A DNA stretch of 64,000 nucleotides from Mixta hanseatica (GTDB lineage Bacteria; Pseudomonadota; Gammaproteobacteria; Enterobacterales; Enterobacteriaceae). The stretch lies in contig NZ_CP082904.1 of the NCBI RefSeq assembly GCF_023517775.1, positions 930,001-994,000 of the forward strand, written 5' to 3'. The position numbers were made by a program, and so were the translations under genes. The notes below the pieces were generated by a model. It worked only from the letters and a program-made list of their open reading frames with translations. It did no database searches and was not told where the DNA came from. Of this stretch, positions 21,575 to 33,069 are shown in pieces; positions within the stretch are counted from its first letter, which is position 1; each line of letters starts with the position of its first letter.

Positions 21575-22300
21575 ATGGCTACCAATGCAAAACCTGTTTA
21601 TCAACGTATCCTGCTAAAATTAAGCGGCGAAGCGCTACAGGGCGCCGAAGGTTTCGGCATCGACGCGAGCGTGCTCGACCGCATGGCTCAGGAAATTAAA
21701 GAGCTGGTTGAGCTGGGTATTCAGGTTGGCGTCGTTATTGGTGGAGGTAACCTGTTCCGCGGCGCGGGTCTGGCTCAGGCGGGAATGAATCGCGTTGTCG
21801 GCGATCATATGGGCATGCTGGCGACCGTCATGAACGGCCTGGCGATGCGTGATGCGCTGCACCGCGCCTATGTGAACGCGCGTCTGATGTCGGCAATTCC
21901 GCTTAACGGCGTGTGCGATAACTACAGCTGGGCGGAAGCGATTAGCCTGCTGCGTAATAATCGCGTTGTTATTTTCTCTGCCGGCACCGGCAATCCTTTC
22001 TTTACCACCGATTCCGCAGCCTGCCTGCGCGGTATCGAAATCGAAGCCGATGTGGTACTGAAGGCGACCAAAGTCGACGGCGTTTATTCCGCCGACCCGG
22101 TGAAATCCCCGGACGCCACGCTGTACGATCAGCTCTCCTATCAGGAAGTGCTGGAGCGTGAGCTGAAAGTGATGGATTTAGCCGCCTTTACGCTGGCGCG
22201 CGACCATCAGCTGCCGATTCGCGTCTTCAATATGAATAAGCCGGGCGCGCTGCGTCGTGTGGTGATGGGTGAAAAAGAAGGCACCCTGATTACGCATTAA
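21575..22300 (+). CDS. pyrH: UMP kinase
   Basis: PyrH phosphorylates UMP to UDP and is regulated by GTP and UTP. It has 241 residues from the ATG at 21575, preceded by an AGGAAA box. Conserved motifs are [33 protein letters not shown] and ATKVDGVY of the amino-acid kinase fold. An in-frame ATG at 21548 would add nine residues without family support. Confidence 0.97.
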   Translation: MATNAKPVYQRILLKLSGEALQGAEGFGIDASVLDRMAQEIKELVELGIQVGVVIGGGNLFRGAGLAQAGMNRVVGDHMGMLATVMNGLAMRDALHRAYVNARLMSAIPLNGVCDNYSWAEAISLLRNNRVVIFSAGTGNPFFTTDSAACLRGIEIEADVVLKATKVDGVYSADPVKSPDATLYDQLSYQEVLERELKVMDLAAFTLARDHQLPIRVFNMNKPGALRRVVMGEKEGTLITH

Positions 22301-22440
22301 TATCCGTCACGGCGTAAAATAAGGTATATTCTGTCTGCGCGGCGCAAATAAGCGACGCGCACCGTTCAGGATTACCGACGAATTTTACCGTTTCCTGACA
22401 CGCAGCTGTGGCAGGTCAAACAGAATCCAAGGGTTACAAC

Positions 22441-22998
22441 GTGATTAACGACATCAAAAAAGATGCCGACACGCGCATGGAAAAATGCGTTGAGGCGTTC
22501 AAAAATAACATCGGCAAAGTACGCACTGGCCGCGCATCACCAGCGCTTCTCGACGGTATCGTAGTTGAGTATTACGGTACGCCGACTCCGCTGCGCCAGC
22601 TGGCCAACGTTACCGTCGAAGACTCACGCACGCTGAAGATCAACGTGTTTGACCGCTCCCTGAGCCAGGCCGTTGAGAAGGCGATTATGTCCTCCGATCT
22701 CGGCCTGAATCCGAGCTCTGCCGGTACCGATATTCGCGTGCCGCTGCCAGCGCTGACGGAAGAACGTCGTAAAGATCTGATTAAGGTCGTGCGCGGCGAA
22801 GCCGAGCAGGGTCGCGTTTCCGTGCGTAACGTGCGTCGCGATGCTAACGATAAAATCAAGGCATTGCTGAAAGATAAAGCGATCGGCGAAGATGAAGAGC
22901 GCCGCGCGCAGGATGAAATCCAGAAAATGACCGACGCGTATATCAAAAAAGTTGATGCCGCGCTGGCTGAAAAAGAAACGGAGCTGATGGATTTCTAA
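22441..22998 (+). CDS. frr: Ribosome recycling factor
   Basis: RRF splits post-termination ribosomes together with EF-G. It has 185 residues from the GTG at 22441, matching the length and GTG start of E. coli frr; the upstream in-frame extension to 22408 is not supported. Conserved segments are [28 protein letters not shown] and [13 protein letters not shown]. It follows pyrH by 140 bp with room for its own promoter. Confidence 0.97.
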   Translation: MINDIKKDADTRMEKCVEAFKNNIGKVRTGRASPALLDGIVVEYYGTPTPLRQLANVTVEDSRTLKINVFDRSLSQAVEKAIMSSDLGLNPSSAGTDIRVPLPALTEERRKDLIKVVRGEAEQGRVSVRNVRRDANDKIKALLKDKAIGEDEERRAQDEIQKMTDAYIKKVDAALAEKETELMDF

Positions 22999-23015
22999 TT
23001 CCATCCAGCCTCGGT

Positions 23016-23067
23016 AAAACGCCGTCCACAGCGTACAGCTTACGCTGTTTGACGGCGTTTTGTTTTG
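23016..23067 (+). terminator. Terminator after frr
   Basis: An 11-bp stem (AAAACGCCGTC with GACGGCGTTTT) with an inner secondary stem (CAGCGTA/TACGCTG) and a TGTTTTG tail. Confidence 0.85.
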
Positions 23068-23139
23068 TCCCACCATGATTGGCGCACTGGCGCATTTCTC
23101 TGTAGCGCCGTGTCCGAATTTTCTACACAGAGCGGCCTC

Positions 23140-24342
23140 ATGAAGCAATTAACCATTCTCGGCTCCACCGGATCGATTGGCACCAATACGCTGGCAGTGG
23201 TGCAGGCAAACCCCCATCTCTATGCGATCAAGGCGCTGGTCGCCGGCTATAACGTCGATCTGATGACCGAGCAGTGCCTGCGTTTCCGTCCCGCCTTTGC
23301 CGCCATGGCGGACGAGGCTTCCGCGCAGCAGCTGCGTCAGCGTCTTAGCGAGCAGGGCGTTAAGACAGAGGTAATGGCGGGCGAAGAGGCCGCGTGTCAG
23401 CTGGCGGCGCTGGATGATGTCGATCAGGTGATGGCGGCGATTGTCGGTGCGGCGGGGCTGCTTCCTACGCTGGCGGCGATTCGCGCCGGAAAAACCGTGC
23501 TGTTGGCCAATAAAGAGTCGCTTGTCACGTGCGGCCGTTTATTTATGGAGGCGGTGAGTGCCAGCGGCGCGCGCTTGCTACCGGTCGACAGCGAGCATAA
23601 TGCCATTTTTCAGAGTTTACCGGCTTCCATCCAACAACAGTTAGGATACGCTAACCTCCAGGAAAACGGCATAGAGTCGATTATCCTTACGGGATCGGGT
23701 GGACCGTTTCGTGACACGCCGCTGTCGGCACTGGCAACCGTTACGCCGGAGCAGGCCTGCGCGCATCCGAACTGGTCGATGGGGCGAAAAATCTCTGTTG
23801 ACTCCGCCACCATGATGAATAAAGGCCTGGAATACATTGAAGCCCGCTGGCTGTTTAATGCAACCGATGCGCAGATGGAAGTTATTCTGCACCCGCAGTC
23901 GGTCATTCATTCTATGGTGCGTTATCGCGACGGCAGTGTGCTGGCGCAGCTGGGATCGCCGGATATGCGCACGCCGATCGCCCATACGATGGCCTGGCCG
24001 CAGCGTGTAGAAGCTGGCGTAACGCCGCTCGATTTTACCCGCATGAAGGCGTTAACCTTCGCCGAGCCTGATTTTAATCGCTATCCCTGCCTGAAACTGG
24101 CAATGGATGCGTGTGAACAGGGGCAGGCGGCGACCACCGCGCTGAATGCGGCAAATGAAATTGCGGTCGCCGCGTTTCTTCAGGGGCAAATTCGCTTTAC
24201 CGATATTGCCGCGCTTAATGCAGCAGTATTGGCAGCGCTGCATCACGGCGAACCACAAAGCGTAGAAGCGGTATTAGTCATCGATAGCGAGTCGCGTCGT
24301 GCCGCGCAGGCGTTGCTGCCGCGTTTCGCCAGGGCGGGTTAA
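23140..24342 (+). CDS. dxr: 1-deoxy-D-xylulose 5-phosphate reductoisomerase
   Basis: Dxr (IspC) converts DXP to MEP, the first committed step of the MEP isoprenoid pathway, and is the target of fosmidomycin. It has 400 residues. The NADPH motif [10 protein letters not shown] is at 7-16, and catalytic-site segments [23 protein letters not shown] and [21 protein letters not shown] contain the metal and substrate residues; I give them as separate blocks. The ATG at 23140 aligns with E. coli; a longer frame to 23065 overlaps the frr terminator. Confidence 0.97.
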   Translation: MKQLTILGSTGSIGTNTLAVVQANPHLYAIKALVAGYNVDLMTEQCLRFRPAFAAMADEASAQQLRQRLSEQGVKTEVMAGEEAACQLAALDDVDQVMAAIVGAAGLLPTLAAIRAGKTVLLANKESLVTCGRLFMEAVSASGARLLPVDSEHNAIFQSLPASIQQQLGYANLQENGIESIILTGSGGPFRDTPLSALATVTPEQACAHPNWSMGRKISVDSATMMNKGLEYIEARWLFNATDAQMEVILHPQSVIHSMVRYRDGSVLAQLGSPDMRTPIAHTMAWPQRVEAGVTPLDFTRMKALTFAEPDFNRYPCLKLAMDACEQGQAATTALNAANEIAVAAFLQGQIRFTDIAALNAAVLAALHHGEPQSVEAVLVIDSESRRAAQALLPRFARAG

Positions 24343-24530
24343 TTCGCCAATTTGCGTGGCCGCTATTTGTGAGCCTGGGATGAAACTGGTATAGTCCCCG
24401 GCTCCCGTTTCGCATTTACACACAGCCAAAGCGGTGAACAGAGCCGTGGTCGTCACGGCTTTTTTACAGCCGCACGGGAAATGTATTCAGAAGCCGCTGT
24501 ATTTCTGATGAAAGGAAATGAATACGCGTT

Positions 24531-25283
24531 ATGTCGTCCGAAACTCAAATAACAACCGATGACCAGCAGCGGACAGGCCCGCGTCATGTGGCCATCATCA
24601 TGGATGGCAACGGCCGCTGGGCGAAAAATCAGGGTAAACTCCGTGTTTCCGGTCACAAAGCGGGCGTGAAATCGGTGCGTCGCGCCGTAAGCTTCGCGGT
24701 AAGTAATAAACTGGAAGCGCTCACGCTTTATGCCTTCAGTAGCGAAAACTGGTCCCGTCCGGCGCAGGAAGTGGTGGCGTTGATGGAGCTGTTTGTCTGG
24801 GCGCTTGATAGCGAAGTAAAAAGCCTGCACAAGCACAATGTTCGGTTAAGAATTATTGGCGATATTAGCCGTTTTAATTCACGCTTACAGGAGCGCATTC
24901 GTCGCGCTGAGGAACTGACTCAACAAAATAATGGATTAACCCTCAACATTGCCGCGAATTATGGCGGCCGTTGGGATATTATTCACGGCGTAAAAAAGAT
25001 AGCCGAGCAGGTGCAGGAAGGTTTACTCCGTCCTGACCAGATCGAAGAATCTACGCTGTCCGAATTTCTCTGTATGCATGATTTGGCGCCGGTGGATCTG
25101 GTAATAAGGACCGGGGGGGAACACCGCATCAGTAATTTCCTGCTGTGGCAAATCGCCTACGCGGAGTTTTACTTTACCGATGTTCTCTGGCCTGATTTTG
25201 ACGAACAAGTTTTTGAAGGTGCAATGAATGCTTTTTCACATCGTGAGCGTCGATTTGGCGGCGCAGCACCTGGCGGCGCCTGA
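24531..25283 (+). CDS. uppS: Undecaprenyl diphosphate synthase
   Basis: UppS (IspU) condenses eight isopentenyl diphosphates onto farnesyl diphosphate to make the C55 lipid carrier for peptidoglycan and O-antigen. It has 250 residues. The catalytic aspartate D25 lies in IIMDGNGRW, followed by SGHKAG, YAFSSENW and the RTGGEHRISNFLLWQIAY motif. AGGAAA precedes the ATG. cdsA starts 18 bp downstream, forming an operon. Confidence 0.97.
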   Translation: MSSETQITTDDQQRTGPRHVAIIMDGNGRWAKNQGKLRVSGHKAGVKSVRRAVSFAVSNKLEALTLYAFSSENWSRPAQEVVALMELFVWALDSEVKSLHKHNVRLRIIGDISRFNSRLQERIRRAEELTQQNNGLTLNIAANYGGRWDIIHGVKKIAEQVQEGLLRPDQIEESTLSEFLCMHDLAPVDLVIRTGGEHRISNFLLWQIAYAEFYFTDVLWPDFDEQVFEGAMNAFSHRERRFGGAAPGGA

Positions 25284-25301
25284 GCGCCCTGGGGGTAACC
25301 T

Positions 25302-26159
25302 TTGCTGAAGTCGCGTCTGATTACAGCATTCATCCTGATCCCGTTGGTGATTGCTGCGCTTTTCTGGTTACCGCCATCAGGATTTGCCATTACCACTCTG
25401 GTGGTGTGCATGCTGGCCGCATGGGAATGGGGCCAGTTTGCTGGCTTCACCTCCCGTCTGCAACGTATCTGGCTGGCCGTGCTTTGCGGCCTGCTGCTTG
25501 CCGTGATGCTCTTCACGCTTCCCCCTTATCAACATGCCGTTCAGCTGCCGCAAATAGGCGGTTCGCTTTGGATCGCCCTGGCGTGGTGGATTGGCGCTTT
25601 GTTGCTGGTGCTGCGCTATCCAGCCTCGGCGGGGCTCTGGCGCCATTCGCGCGTGCTGCGTCTGATTTTCGGCATTTTCACCATCGTCCCGTTCTTCTGC
25701 GGCATGGTCGCGCTGCGTCAGTATCATTATGATGCCGACCATTTCGCCGGCGCCTGGTGGCTGCTGTATGTGATGATCCTGGTCTGGGGCGCCGATTCCG
25801 GAGCCTATATGTTTGGCCGTTTGTTCGGCAAACATAAGCTGGCGCCGAAAGTTTCGCCGGGCAAAACCTGGGAAGGTTTTTTTGGCGGCCTGCTAACTTC
25901 CGCGCTAATTGCGTGGCTGTTTGGCCTCTGGGCGCCGCTGAGCGTGGCGCCGGGCGTATTGCTAACCTGTTCCGTTATTGCGGCGCTGGCTTCTGTACTG
26001 GGCGATCTCACCGAAAGCATGTTTAAACGTGAAGCGGGCATTAAAGACAGCGGACATCTTATTCCCGGTCACGGCGGCATCCTCGATCGCATTGACAGCC
26101 TGACGGCGGCAGTGCCGGTTTTCGCCTGTTTGCTGCTGTTGGTATTCAGGGCGCTGTAA
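25302..26159 (+). CDS. cdsA: Phosphatidate cytidylyltransferase CdsA
   Basis: This integral membrane enzyme makes CDP-diacylglycerol from CTP and phosphatidate, the precursor of all phospholipids. It has 285 residues with about eight hydrophobic segments. The CDP-alcohol signature region is visible near the end as VLGDLTESMFKREAGIKDSG followed by LIPGHGGILDRIDSL. Translation starts at TTG (25302) behind GGGGG, the same unusual start context as other enterobacterial cdsA genes. Confidence 0.95.
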   Translation: MLKSRLITAFILIPLVIAALFWLPPSGFAITTLVVCMLAAWEWGQFAGFTSRLQRIWLAVLCGLLLAVMLFTLPPYQHAVQLPQIGGSLWIALAWWIGALLLVLRYPASAGLWRHSRVLRLIFGIFTIVPFFCGMVALRQYHYDADHFAGAWWLLYVMILVWGADSGAYMFGRLFGKHKLAPKVSPGKTWEGFFGGLLTSALIAWLFGLWAPLSVAPGVLLTCSVIAALASVLGDLTESMFKREAGIKDSGHLIPGHGGILDRIDSLTAAVPVFACLLLLVFRAL

Positions 26160-26171
26160 GGACAAGACGTT

Positions 26172-27512
26172 ATGCTGAGCTTTATCTGGAGTCTTGCCGC
26201 CTTTATCGTTGCGCTGGGCGTACTGATTACCGTTCATGAGTTTGGTCACTTCTGGGTTGCGCGCCGCTGCGGCATTAAAGTCGAGCGCTTTTCCGTCGGC
26301 TTCGGTAAAGCGATTTGGCGTCGTCGCGACCGTCTCGGCACTGAATATGTGATTGCCTTAATTCCGCTGGGCGGCTACGTCAAAATGCTGGACGAGCGCG
26401 TAGAAAGCGTGCCGCCCGAGCTGCGTCATCAATCCTTCAATAATAAAACGGTGCTGCAGCGAGCCGCGGTGATCGCCGCCGGCCCTGTCGCTAACTTTCT
26501 GTTTGCTATCTTCGCTTACTGGCTGGTCTTTATTCACGGCGTGCCGGGCGTCCGTCCGGTAACCGGTGAAATCGTGAGCGGCTCGGTAGCGGCGCAGGCG
26601 CAAATTTCGCCTGGCATGGAACTTAAAGCGGTTGATGGTATCGAAACGCCTGACTGGGATGCTGTGCGCATGGCGCTGGTGGGTAAAATCGGCGATGCCG
26701 AAGTGACCTTAAGCCTGGCGCCGTTCGGCTCATCGCAGCGCGTGGAAAAACAGGTCGATCTGCGTAACTGGCATTTCGAACCTGATAAGCAGGATCCGGT
26801 GGTTGCATTAGGCATTGAACCGCGCGGCCCAGAGATTGAAACGGTTCTGGCGCAAGTCCAGGCGAACTCACCTGCCAGTGCGGCAGGTTTGCAAGCAGGA
26901 GACAGGATCGTTAAAGTCGATGGTCAACCGCTGGCGGACTGGCGGCAGTTTGTCAATCTGGTGCGGGAGCGTCCTAATCAGGCGATTGCGCTGGATGTGG
27001 AACGGCAGGGCAGCGTGATCAATGTGTCACTGACGCCGGCCGCAAAGGGTTCGGAAGGGTTCGCTGGCGTTGTGCCGCGCGTGCTGCCGCTGCCTGAGGA
27101 GTATAAAACGGTGCGCCAGTATGGCCCGTTTGCCGCGATTGGCGAGGCTGGGGAGAAAACCTGGCAGTTAATGAAGCTAACGGTCGGCATGCTTGGCAAA
27201 CTGATCACCGGAGATGTTAAGCTGAACAACCTGAGCGGGCCGATTTCTATCGCGCAAGGCGCCGGGATGTCAGCAGAGTATGGGATGATTTATTACCTGA
27301 TGTTTCTCGCGCTTATCAGCGTGAACCTCGGTATTATTAATCTTTTCCCGTTACCGGTATTAGATGGTGGGCATCTGCTTTTCCTGGCGATTGAAAAAAT
27401 CAAAGGGAAACCGGTGTCTGAGCGAGTTCAGGACTTCAGTTATCGCATTGGCTCAATTCTGCTGGTGCTGTTAATGGGGCTTGCACTATTCAATGATTTC
27501 TCTCGCCTGTGA
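26172..27512 (+). CDS. rseP: Site-2 intramembrane protease RseP
   Basis: RseP cleaves the anti-sigma factor RseA inside the membrane, after DegS, to release sigma-E; it also clears signal peptides. It has 446 residues. The zinc motif HEFGH is at 22-26, two PDZ domains occupy about 115-310, and the second active-site motif [12 protein letters not shown] lies near the C-terminus. It is 12 bp after cdsA and precedes bamA, linking envelope-stress control with outer-membrane assembly genes. Confidence 0.97.
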   Translation: MLSFIWSLAAFIVALGVLITVHEFGHFWVARRCGIKVERFSVGFGKAIWRRRDRLGTEYVIALIPLGGYVKMLDERVESVPPELRHQSFNNKTVLQRAAVIAAGPVANFLFAIFAYWLVFIHGVPGVRPVTGEIVSGSVAAQAQISPGMELKAVDGIETPDWDAVRMALVGKIGDAEVTLSLAPFGSSQRVEKQVDLRNWHFEPDKQDPVVALGIEPRGPEIETVLAQVQANSPASAAGLQAGDRIVKVDGQPLADWRQFVNLVRERPNQAIALDVERQGSVINVSLTPAAKGSEGFAGVVPRVLPLPEEYKTVRQYGPFAAIGEAGEKTWQLMKLTVGMLGKLITGDVKLNNLSGPISIAQGAGMSAEYGMIYYLMFLALISVNLGIINLFPLPVLDGGHLLFLAIEKIKGKPVSERVQDFSYRIGSILLVLLMGLALFNDFSRL

Positions 27513-27564
27513 TGACCGGAACGTTATTCAGGCTGAGACGTGTTAGGAAGAACGCATAACAACG

Positions 27565-29970
27565 ATGGCGATGAAAAAGTTGCTCATAGCGTCGCTGCTG
27601 TTTAGCAGCGCCACCGTTTACGGTGCAGACGGGTTCGTAGTGAAGGACATTCATTTCGAAGGACTGCAGCGAGTCGCTGTCGGTGCGGCTCTGCTCAGCA
27701 TGCCGGTGCGTGTTGGTGATACGGTAGACGATGAAGATGTCAGTAATACCATTCGCGCCCTGTTTGCTACCGGGAATTTCGAAGATGTTCAGGTTCTGCG
27801 CGACGGCAACACGCTGATCGTTCAGGTGAAAGAGCGTCCCACCATTGCCAGCATCACTTTCTCCGGTAACAAGGCGGTGAAAGATGACATGCTCAAACAA
27901 AATCTGGAAGCTTCCGGCGTGCGCGTCGGCGAAGCGCTGGATCGCACCACCATTTCCAGCATTGAGAAAGGGCTGGAAGATTTCTACTACAGCGTGGGTA
28001 AATATAGCGCCAGCGTAAAAGCTGTCGTGACCCCGCTGCCGCGCAACCGCGTCGATCTTAAACTGGTGTTCACTGAAGGCGTTTCGGCGAAAATCCAGCA
28101 GATTAACGTAGTCGGTAATAAAGCCTTCAGCTCTGATGAGCTGATCTCGCGCTTCCAGCTGCGTGATGAAGTGCCGTGGTGGAACCTGGTCGGCGATCGT
28201 AAATATCAGAAGCAGAAACTGGCGGGCGATTTAGAAACCCTGCGCAGCTTCTATCTCGATCGCGGCTACGCGCGTTTCAATATCGATTCCACCCAGGTCA
28301 GCCTGACGCCGGATAAAAAAGGCATCTATATCACCATCAACATTAACGAAGGCGAGCAGTATAAGCTTTCCGGCGTGGTGGTGAATGGCAGCATGGCCGG
28401 TCACTCCGCAGAGATCGAAAGTCTGGCGAAGGTGGAACCGGGCGAGCTGTATAACGGCACCAAAGTCACCAAAATGGAAGACAACATCAAGCAGCTGTTA
28501 GGCCGCTATGGTTACGCCTATCCGCGCGTGGTGACGCAGCCGGAAATTAACGATGCCGATAAAACGGTTAAGCTGCATGTGAACGTCGATGCCGGTAACC
28601 GTTACTACGTGCGCAAAGTGCGTTTCGAAGGCAACGATACCTCGAAAGATTCGGTACTGCGCCGTGAAATGCGTCAGATGGAAGGCGCATGGCTGGGCAG
28701 CAACCTGGTTGAGCAGGGCAAAGAGCGTCTGAACCGTACCGGCTATTTCGAAACGGTGGATGTGGATACCCAGCGCGTGCCGGGTACGCCGGATCAGGTC
28801 GACGTCGTTTATAAGGTGAAAGAGCGTAACACCGGTACCTTTAACTTTGGTATTGGCTACGGCACCGAAAGCGGCGTGAGCTTCCAGGTGGGCGTGACCC
28901 AGGATAACTGGCTGGGTACCGGTAACACCGTTGGCATCAGCGGCACCAAAAACGACTATCAAACCTACGCGGAATTCTCCCTGACCGACCCGTACTTTAC
29001 GGTGGATGGGGTGAGCCTCGGCGGACGTATTTTCTATAACGACTTTAAAGCGGATGATGCCGACCTGTCTGACTATACCAACAAGAGTTATGGTGTAGAT
29101 GGCACGCTGGGCTTCCCGGTCAATGAGAACAACACGCTGCGCGTGGGCCTGGGCTATGTGCATAACGACCTGTCGAATATGCAGCCGCAGGTGGCGATGT
29201 GGCGTTACCTGGAGTCGGTGGGCCAGAACCCTTCACTGTCAGGCGACAGCGAATATTCCGCCGATGACTTTACCTTTAACTATGGCTGGACGTACAACAA
29301 CCTGGATCGCGGCTTCTTCCCGACCTCCGGTAACCGTACCAACCTGAACGGTAAAGTGACAATTCCGGGATCGGACAACAACTTCTACAAGGTTACGCTG
29401 GATACGCAGCAGTACATGCCGATCAATGACGATCATACCTGGGTACTGTTGGGTCGCGGCCGCGTCGGTTATGGCGACGGTCTGAGCGGTAAAGAGCTGC
29501 CGTTCTATGAGAACTTCTACGCGGGCGGCTCCAGTACGGTGCGCGGCTTCCGTTCCAATAACATTGGACCGAAAGCGGCTTACCTGAACGACAACTCGTC
29601 GACCTGTTCCGGCAACCAAAACCTGTGTAAATCGGATGATGCAATCGGGGGTAACGCCATGGCGGTGGCCAGCATGGAGCTGATCACCCCAACGCCGTTT
29701 ATCAGCGAGAAGTATTCCAACTCGGTGCGTACCTCACTGTTCGTGGATGCCGGCACCGTGTGGGATACCAACTGGGATAACACTACGGATAGCCGCGCTG
29801 CGGGCATTCCGGACTACAGCGATCCGGGCAACATTCGCATCTCCAGCGGTATCGCGCTGCAGTGGATGTCGCCGCTCGGCCCGCTGGTGTTCTCTTACGC
29901 CCAGCCGGTTAAGAAATATGATGGAGATAAAGCGGAGCAGTTCCAGTTTAACATTGGTAAAACCTGGTAA
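27565..29970 (+). CDS. bamA: Outer-membrane protein assembly factor BamA
   Basis: BamA is the essential core of the BAM complex that folds beta-barrel proteins into the outer membrane. It has 801 residues with a signal peptide cleaved after VYG-A (about residue 20), five POTRA domains to about residue 420, and a 16-strand barrel. The L6 loop motif VRGF is present (STVRGFRSN). A cysteine pair in extracellular loop sequence ([13 protein letters not shown]) corresponds to the E. coli loop disulfide. The final FNIGKTW is canonical. Confidence 0.98.
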   Translation: MAMKKLLIASLLFSSATVYGADGFVVKDIHFEGLQRVAVGAALLSMPVRVGDTVDDEDVSNTIRALFATGNFEDVQVLRDGNTLIVQVKERPTIASITFSGNKAVKDDMLKQNLEASGVRVGEALDRTTISSIEKGLEDFYYSVGKYSASVKAVVTPLPRNRVDLKLVFTEGVSAKIQQINVVGNKAFSSDELISRFQLRDEVPWWNLVGDRKYQKQKLAGDLETLRSFYLDRGYARFNIDSTQVSLTPDKKGIYITININEGEQYKLSGVVVNGSMAGHSAEIESLAKVEPGELYNGTKVTKMEDNIKQLLGRYGYAYPRVVTQPEINDADKTVKLHVNVDAGNRYYVRKVRFEGNDTSKDSVLRREMRQMEGAWLGSNLVEQGKERLNRTGYFETVDVDTQRVPGTPDQVDVVYKVKERNTGTFNFGIGYGTESGVSFQVGVTQDNWLGTGNTVGISGTKNDYQTYAEFSLTDPYFTVDGVSLGGRIFYNDFKADDADLSDYTNKSYGVDGTLGFPVNENNTLRVGLGYVHNDLSNMQPQVAMWRYLESVGQNPSLSGDSEYSADDFTFNYGWTYNNLDRGFFPTSGNRTNLNGKVTIPGSDNNFYKVTLDTQQYMPINDDHTWVLLGRGRVGYGDGLSGKELPFYENFYAGGSSTVRGFRSNNIGPKAAYLNDNSSTCSGNQNLCKSDDAIGGNAMAVASMELITPTPFISEKYSNSVRTSLFVDAGTVWDTNWDNTTDSRAAGIPDYSDPGNIRISSGIALQWMSPLGPLVFSYAQPVKKYDGDKAEQFQFNIGKTW

Positions 29971-30095
29971 TGTCCGCTTCAGGGAAGCATAGCTGTTAAG
30001 TATCGCACTGTTCCCTGGCCTGCGGGTTTCCTGCCGGCCGGAGTCTCAGGCAAAAGTGTGTCTTTGACACAAACGTTGATGGTAAGGAGTTAATA

Positions 30096-30593
30096 GTGAA
30101 AAAGTTGTTGTGTGCCGCAGGTCTGGGTCTCGCTTTAGCGGTTTCCGCAGGCGCTCAGGCTGCTGATAAAATTGCCGTGGTAAACGTGTCCAGCATTTTC
30201 CAACAGTTACCGCAACGTGCCTCTGTTGCGAAGCAGCTGGAAAACGAATTTAAAGGCCGCGCTACCGATCTGCAGAGCCAGGAACGCGATCTACAGGCAA
30301 AAATGCAGCGCCTGCAACGTGATGCTTCCACCATGAAGGCCAGCGAGCGCAGCCGTATGGAAAAAGACATCATGTCTCAGCGCGAAGCGTTCTCCAGTAA
30401 AGCGCAGGCTTTCGAGCAGGACAATCGTCGTCGCCAGATGGAAGAGCGTAATAAACTGCTGAGCCGTATTCAGGACGCGGTGAAGAAAGTGGCTGCTGAT
30501 GATGGTTACGATGTAGTTATCGACGCTAACGCAGTCGCTTATGCTGCGAATGCCAAAGACATCACTGCTGACGTTCTGAAACAGGTTAAATAA
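30096..30593 (+). CDS. skp: Periplasmic chaperone Skp
   Basis: Skp is a trimeric periplasmic holdase that carries unfolded outer-membrane proteins from Sec to BAM. It has 165 residues with a signal peptide ending AQA-A (about residue 22), a short beta segment ([11 protein letters not shown]) and long charged coiled-coil arms. It begins with GTG at 30096 behind a good AAGGAG. lpxD follows 3 bp after its stop, so the chaperone and lipid A genes are one transcript. Confidence 0.96.
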   Translation: MKKLLCAAGLGLALAVSAGAQAADKIAVVNVSSIFQQLPQRASVAKQLENEFKGRATDLQSQERDLQAKMQRLQRDASTMKASERSRMEKDIMSQREAFSSKAQAFEQDNRRRQMEERNKLLSRIQDAVKKVAADDGYDVVIDANAVAYAANAKDITADVLKQVK

Positions 30594-30596
30594 TCC

Positions 30597-31622
30597 ATGT
30601 CCTCAATTCGACTGGCTGATTTAGCCCAGCAGTTGGATGCAGAATTGCACGGAGATGGCGATATCGCCATCTCCGGCATTGCTTCTATGCACTCCGCCCA
30701 AGATGGTCAAATCACTTTTCTCGCCAACAGCCGCTACCGTGAGCAGCTTGCTGAGTGCCGCGCTTCCGCCGTGGTATTGACGCAAGACGATCTCCCGTGG
30801 TGCCACAGCGCCGCGCTGGTGGTTAAAAACCCTTACCTGACCTACGCCCGCATGGCGCAACTGCTTGATACCACGCCGCAGCCAGCGCAGAATATCGCCC
30901 CAAGCGCGGTAATTGACGCCAGCGCGACGCTGGGCAGCAATGTTTCCATTGGCGCCAATGCGGTGATCGAGTCTGGCGTCGTACTGGGCGATAACGTAGT
31001 GATCGGCGCAGGCTGCTTCGTGGGTAAAAACAGCCATATCGGCGCCGGCACGCGTCTGTGGGCCAACGTCACTATTTATCATGAAATCCGCATTGGTCAG
31101 CAGTGCCTGATTCAGTCCGGCACGGTGATCGGCGCTGACGGCTTCGGCTATGCCAACGATCGCGGCAACTGGGTGAAGATCCCGCAGCTCGGCTCGGTGG
31201 TTATTGGCGATCGCGTTGAAATCGGCGCTTGCACCACTATCGATCGCGGCGCACTGGATAACACTCAGATTGGTAATGGTGTTATCATTGATAACCAGTG
31301 TCAGATTGCACATAACGTAGTGATTGGCGACAATACGGCCGTTGCTGGCGGTGTAATCATGGCGGGTAGCCTGAAAATCGGTCGTTACTGTATGATCGGT
31401 GGGGCCAGCGTCATTAATGGACACATGGAAATTTGTGACAAAGTGACGGTAACCGGCATGGGAATGGTGATGCGCCCCATCACTGAACCTGGGGTATACT
31501 CTTCAGGCATTCCGTTGCAACCTAATAAAACCTGGCGTAAAACCGCAGCGTTGGTGATGAATATCGATGAAATGAGCAAGCGCTTAAAAGCCATTGAGCG
31601 TAAAGTCGGCAAAGACGACTAA
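30597..31622 (+). CDS. lpxD: UDP-3-O-(3-hydroxymyristoyl)glucosamine N-acyltransferase
   Basis: LpxD adds the N-linked 3-hydroxyacyl chain in lipid A synthesis. It has 341 residues: an N-terminal uridine-binding domain, then hexapeptide repeats (for example [19 protein letters not shown] as repeated units) forming a left-handed helix. The catalytic histidine motif is [10 protein letters not shown]. The C-terminus ends RKVGKDD. The last 30 bases of the gene take part in a degenerate tandem duplication that extends into the spacer. Confidence 0.97.
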   Translation: MSSIRLADLAQQLDAELHGDGDIAISGIASMHSAQDGQITFLANSRYREQLAECRASAVVLTQDDLPWCHSAALVVKNPYLTYARMAQLLDTTPQPAQNIAPSAVIDASATLGSNVSIGANAVIESGVVLGDNVVIGAGCFVGKNSHIGAGTRLWANVTIYHEIRIGQQCLIQSGTVIGADGFGYANDRGNWVKIPQLGSVVIGDRVEIGACTTIDRGALDNTQIGNGVIIDNQCQIAHNVVIGDNTAVAGGVIMAGSLKIGRYCMIGGASVINGHMEICDKVTVTGMGMVMRPITEPGVYSSGIPLQPNKTWRKTAALVMNIDEMSKRLKAIERKVGKDD

Positions 31623-31673
31623 ACGCCCGTTTCATTGAGCGTACAGTCGGTAAAACGACTCAACGCCCGTTTC
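31593..31673 (+). repeat. Degenerate tandem duplication of the lpxD 3' end
   Basis: Bases 31593-31633 (41 bp, the last ten codons of lpxD plus 11 bp) are followed directly by a 40-bp copy at 31634-31673 differing at a few positions and by one deleted base. Both copies end CGCCCGTTTC. The second copy is outside the reading frame and noncoding. Confidence 0.85.
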
Positions 31674-31818
31674 ACCGCTGTCCGGCTTTCATAAATAAAA
31701 CATGCTAAGCAGGGAAGCCAGGCGCCACATAAACTAATTTGCGGCCTGCCGACGATCGTCCGATCGGTGCAGGCCGTGTTATTGATGCCATCAGAATTTT
31801 TAGGACAGGAAGAGTATT

Positions 31819-32274
31819 TTGACTACTGAAACTCATACTCTGAATATTGAAGAGATTTTAGAACTGCTGCCGCACCGTTACCCATTTTTACTGGTCGATC
31901 GTGTCCTGGAGTTCGAAGAGCACAAATATCTGCGAGCGGTGAAAAACGTCTCGGTTAACGAACCGTTTTTCCAGGGACATTTCCCTGGTAAACCGATTTT
32001 CCCGGGCGTGTTGATCCTTGAGGCAATGGCGCAGGCGACAGGTATCCTGGCGTTTAAAAGCGTCGGTAAACTGGAGCCGGGCGAGCTGTATTACTTTGCC
32101 GGAATTGACGAAGCGCGCTTTAAGCGTCCGGTGGTGCCGGGCGATCAGATGATTATGGAAGTGACTTTCGAAAAAACCCGTCGTGGCCTGACGCGCTTTA
32201 AAGGCGTTGCTACCGTAGACGGTAAAATTGTCTGTGAAGCGACCATGATGTGTGCCCGTAGCCGGGAGGCATAA
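31819..32274 (+). CDS. fabZ: 3-hydroxyacyl-[acyl-carrier-protein] dehydratase FabZ
   Basis: FabZ dehydrates 3-hydroxyacyl-ACP in fatty acid elongation and competes with lipid A enzymes for hydroxymyristoyl-ACP. It has 151 residues in the hotdog fold. The catalytic histidine is H54 in [11 protein letters not shown] and the glutamate is E68 in LILEAMAQ. It starts with TTG at 31819 behind AGGAAGAG, as E. coli fabZ does. lpxA starts 3 bp after its stop. Confidence 0.97.
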   Translation: MTTETHTLNIEEILELLPHRYPFLLVDRVLEFEEHKYLRAVKNVSVNEPFFQGHFPGKPIFPGVLILEAMAQATGILAFKSVGKLEPGELYYFAGIDEARFKRPVVPGDQMIMEVTFEKTRRGLTRFKGVATVDGKIVCEATMMCARSREA

Positions 32275-32277
32275 TAC

Positions 32278-33066
32278 GTGATTGATGCAACTGCCGTAAT
32301 TCATCCAAGTTCTATCGTCGAAGAGGGCGCCGTTATCGGTGCCCGTGTCCACATTGGCCCCTTCTGCTATATCGGTGCGAATGTTGAAATTGGTGAAGGT
32401 ACCGTCCTGAAATCCCACGTGGTGGTGAACGGACATACCCGCATCGGTAAAGACAATATTATTACCCAGTTTGCCTCTATCGGTGAGGTAAACCAGGACC
32501 TGAAATATGCTGGTGAGCCAACGCGCGTTGAAATTGGCGATCGCAACAGCATCCGCGAAAGCGTGACCATTCATCGTGGTACGGTGCAGGGCGGTGGCGT
32601 GACCCGCATCGGCAGCGATAACCTGCTGATGGTAAATGCGCATATCGCTCACGACTGCATCATTGGCAACCGCTGTATTTTTGCTAATAACGCCACGCTG
32701 GGCGGGCACGTGACGGTGGATGACTTTGCCATTATTGGCGGTATGACGGCGGTGCATCAGTTCTGTATTATCGGCGCGCACGTTATGGTGGGCGGCTGTT
32801 CCGGCGTCGCGCAGGATGTGCCGCCTTACGTCATCGCGCAGGGCAACCACGCGACGCCGTTTGGCATTAATATTGAAGGTCTGAAACGTCGCGGCTTCGA
32901 TAAAGAAGCGCTGCATGCAATTCGTGCGGCCTATAAGCTGTTATATCGCAGCGGCAGAACGCTGGATGAAGTGAAGCCGGAAATCGAAGCGCTGGCGCAG
33001 AAGCACGCGGAAGTTAAGCCGTTTTATGATTTCTTTGCCCGCTCAACGCGAGGTCTGATTCGTTAA
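32278..33066 (+). CDS. lpxA: UDP-N-acetylglucosamine O-acyltransferase
   Basis: LpxA performs the first lipid A step, adding a 3-hydroxymyristoyl group to UDP-GlcNAc. It has 262 residues and starts with GTG. The N-terminal two thirds is a hexapeptide-repeat helix ([20 protein letters not shown]). The catalytic histidine segment is [12 protein letters not shown]. The helical C-terminal domain is intact. It lies between fabZ and lpxB, 3 bp from each. Confidence 0.97.
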   Translation: MIDATAVIHPSSIVEEGAVIGARVHIGPFCYIGANVEIGEGTVLKSHVVVNGHTRIGKDNIITQFASIGEVNQDLKYAGEPTRVEIGDRNSIRESVTIHRGTVQGGGVTRIGSDNLLMVNAHIAHDCIIGNRCIFANNATLGGHVTVDDFAIIGGMTAVHQFCIIGAHVMVGGCSGVAQDVPPYVIAQGNHATPFGINIEGLKRRGFDKEALHAIRAAYKLLYRSGRTLDEVKPEIEALAQKHAEVKPFYDFFARSTRGLIR

Positions 33067-33069
33067 CTT

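Noticed and set aside
31888..32916. 342-codon open frame antisense to fabZ and lpxA
   Set aside because: It covers two well-identified essential genes on the opposite strand and has the low-complexity composition of a mirror frame.
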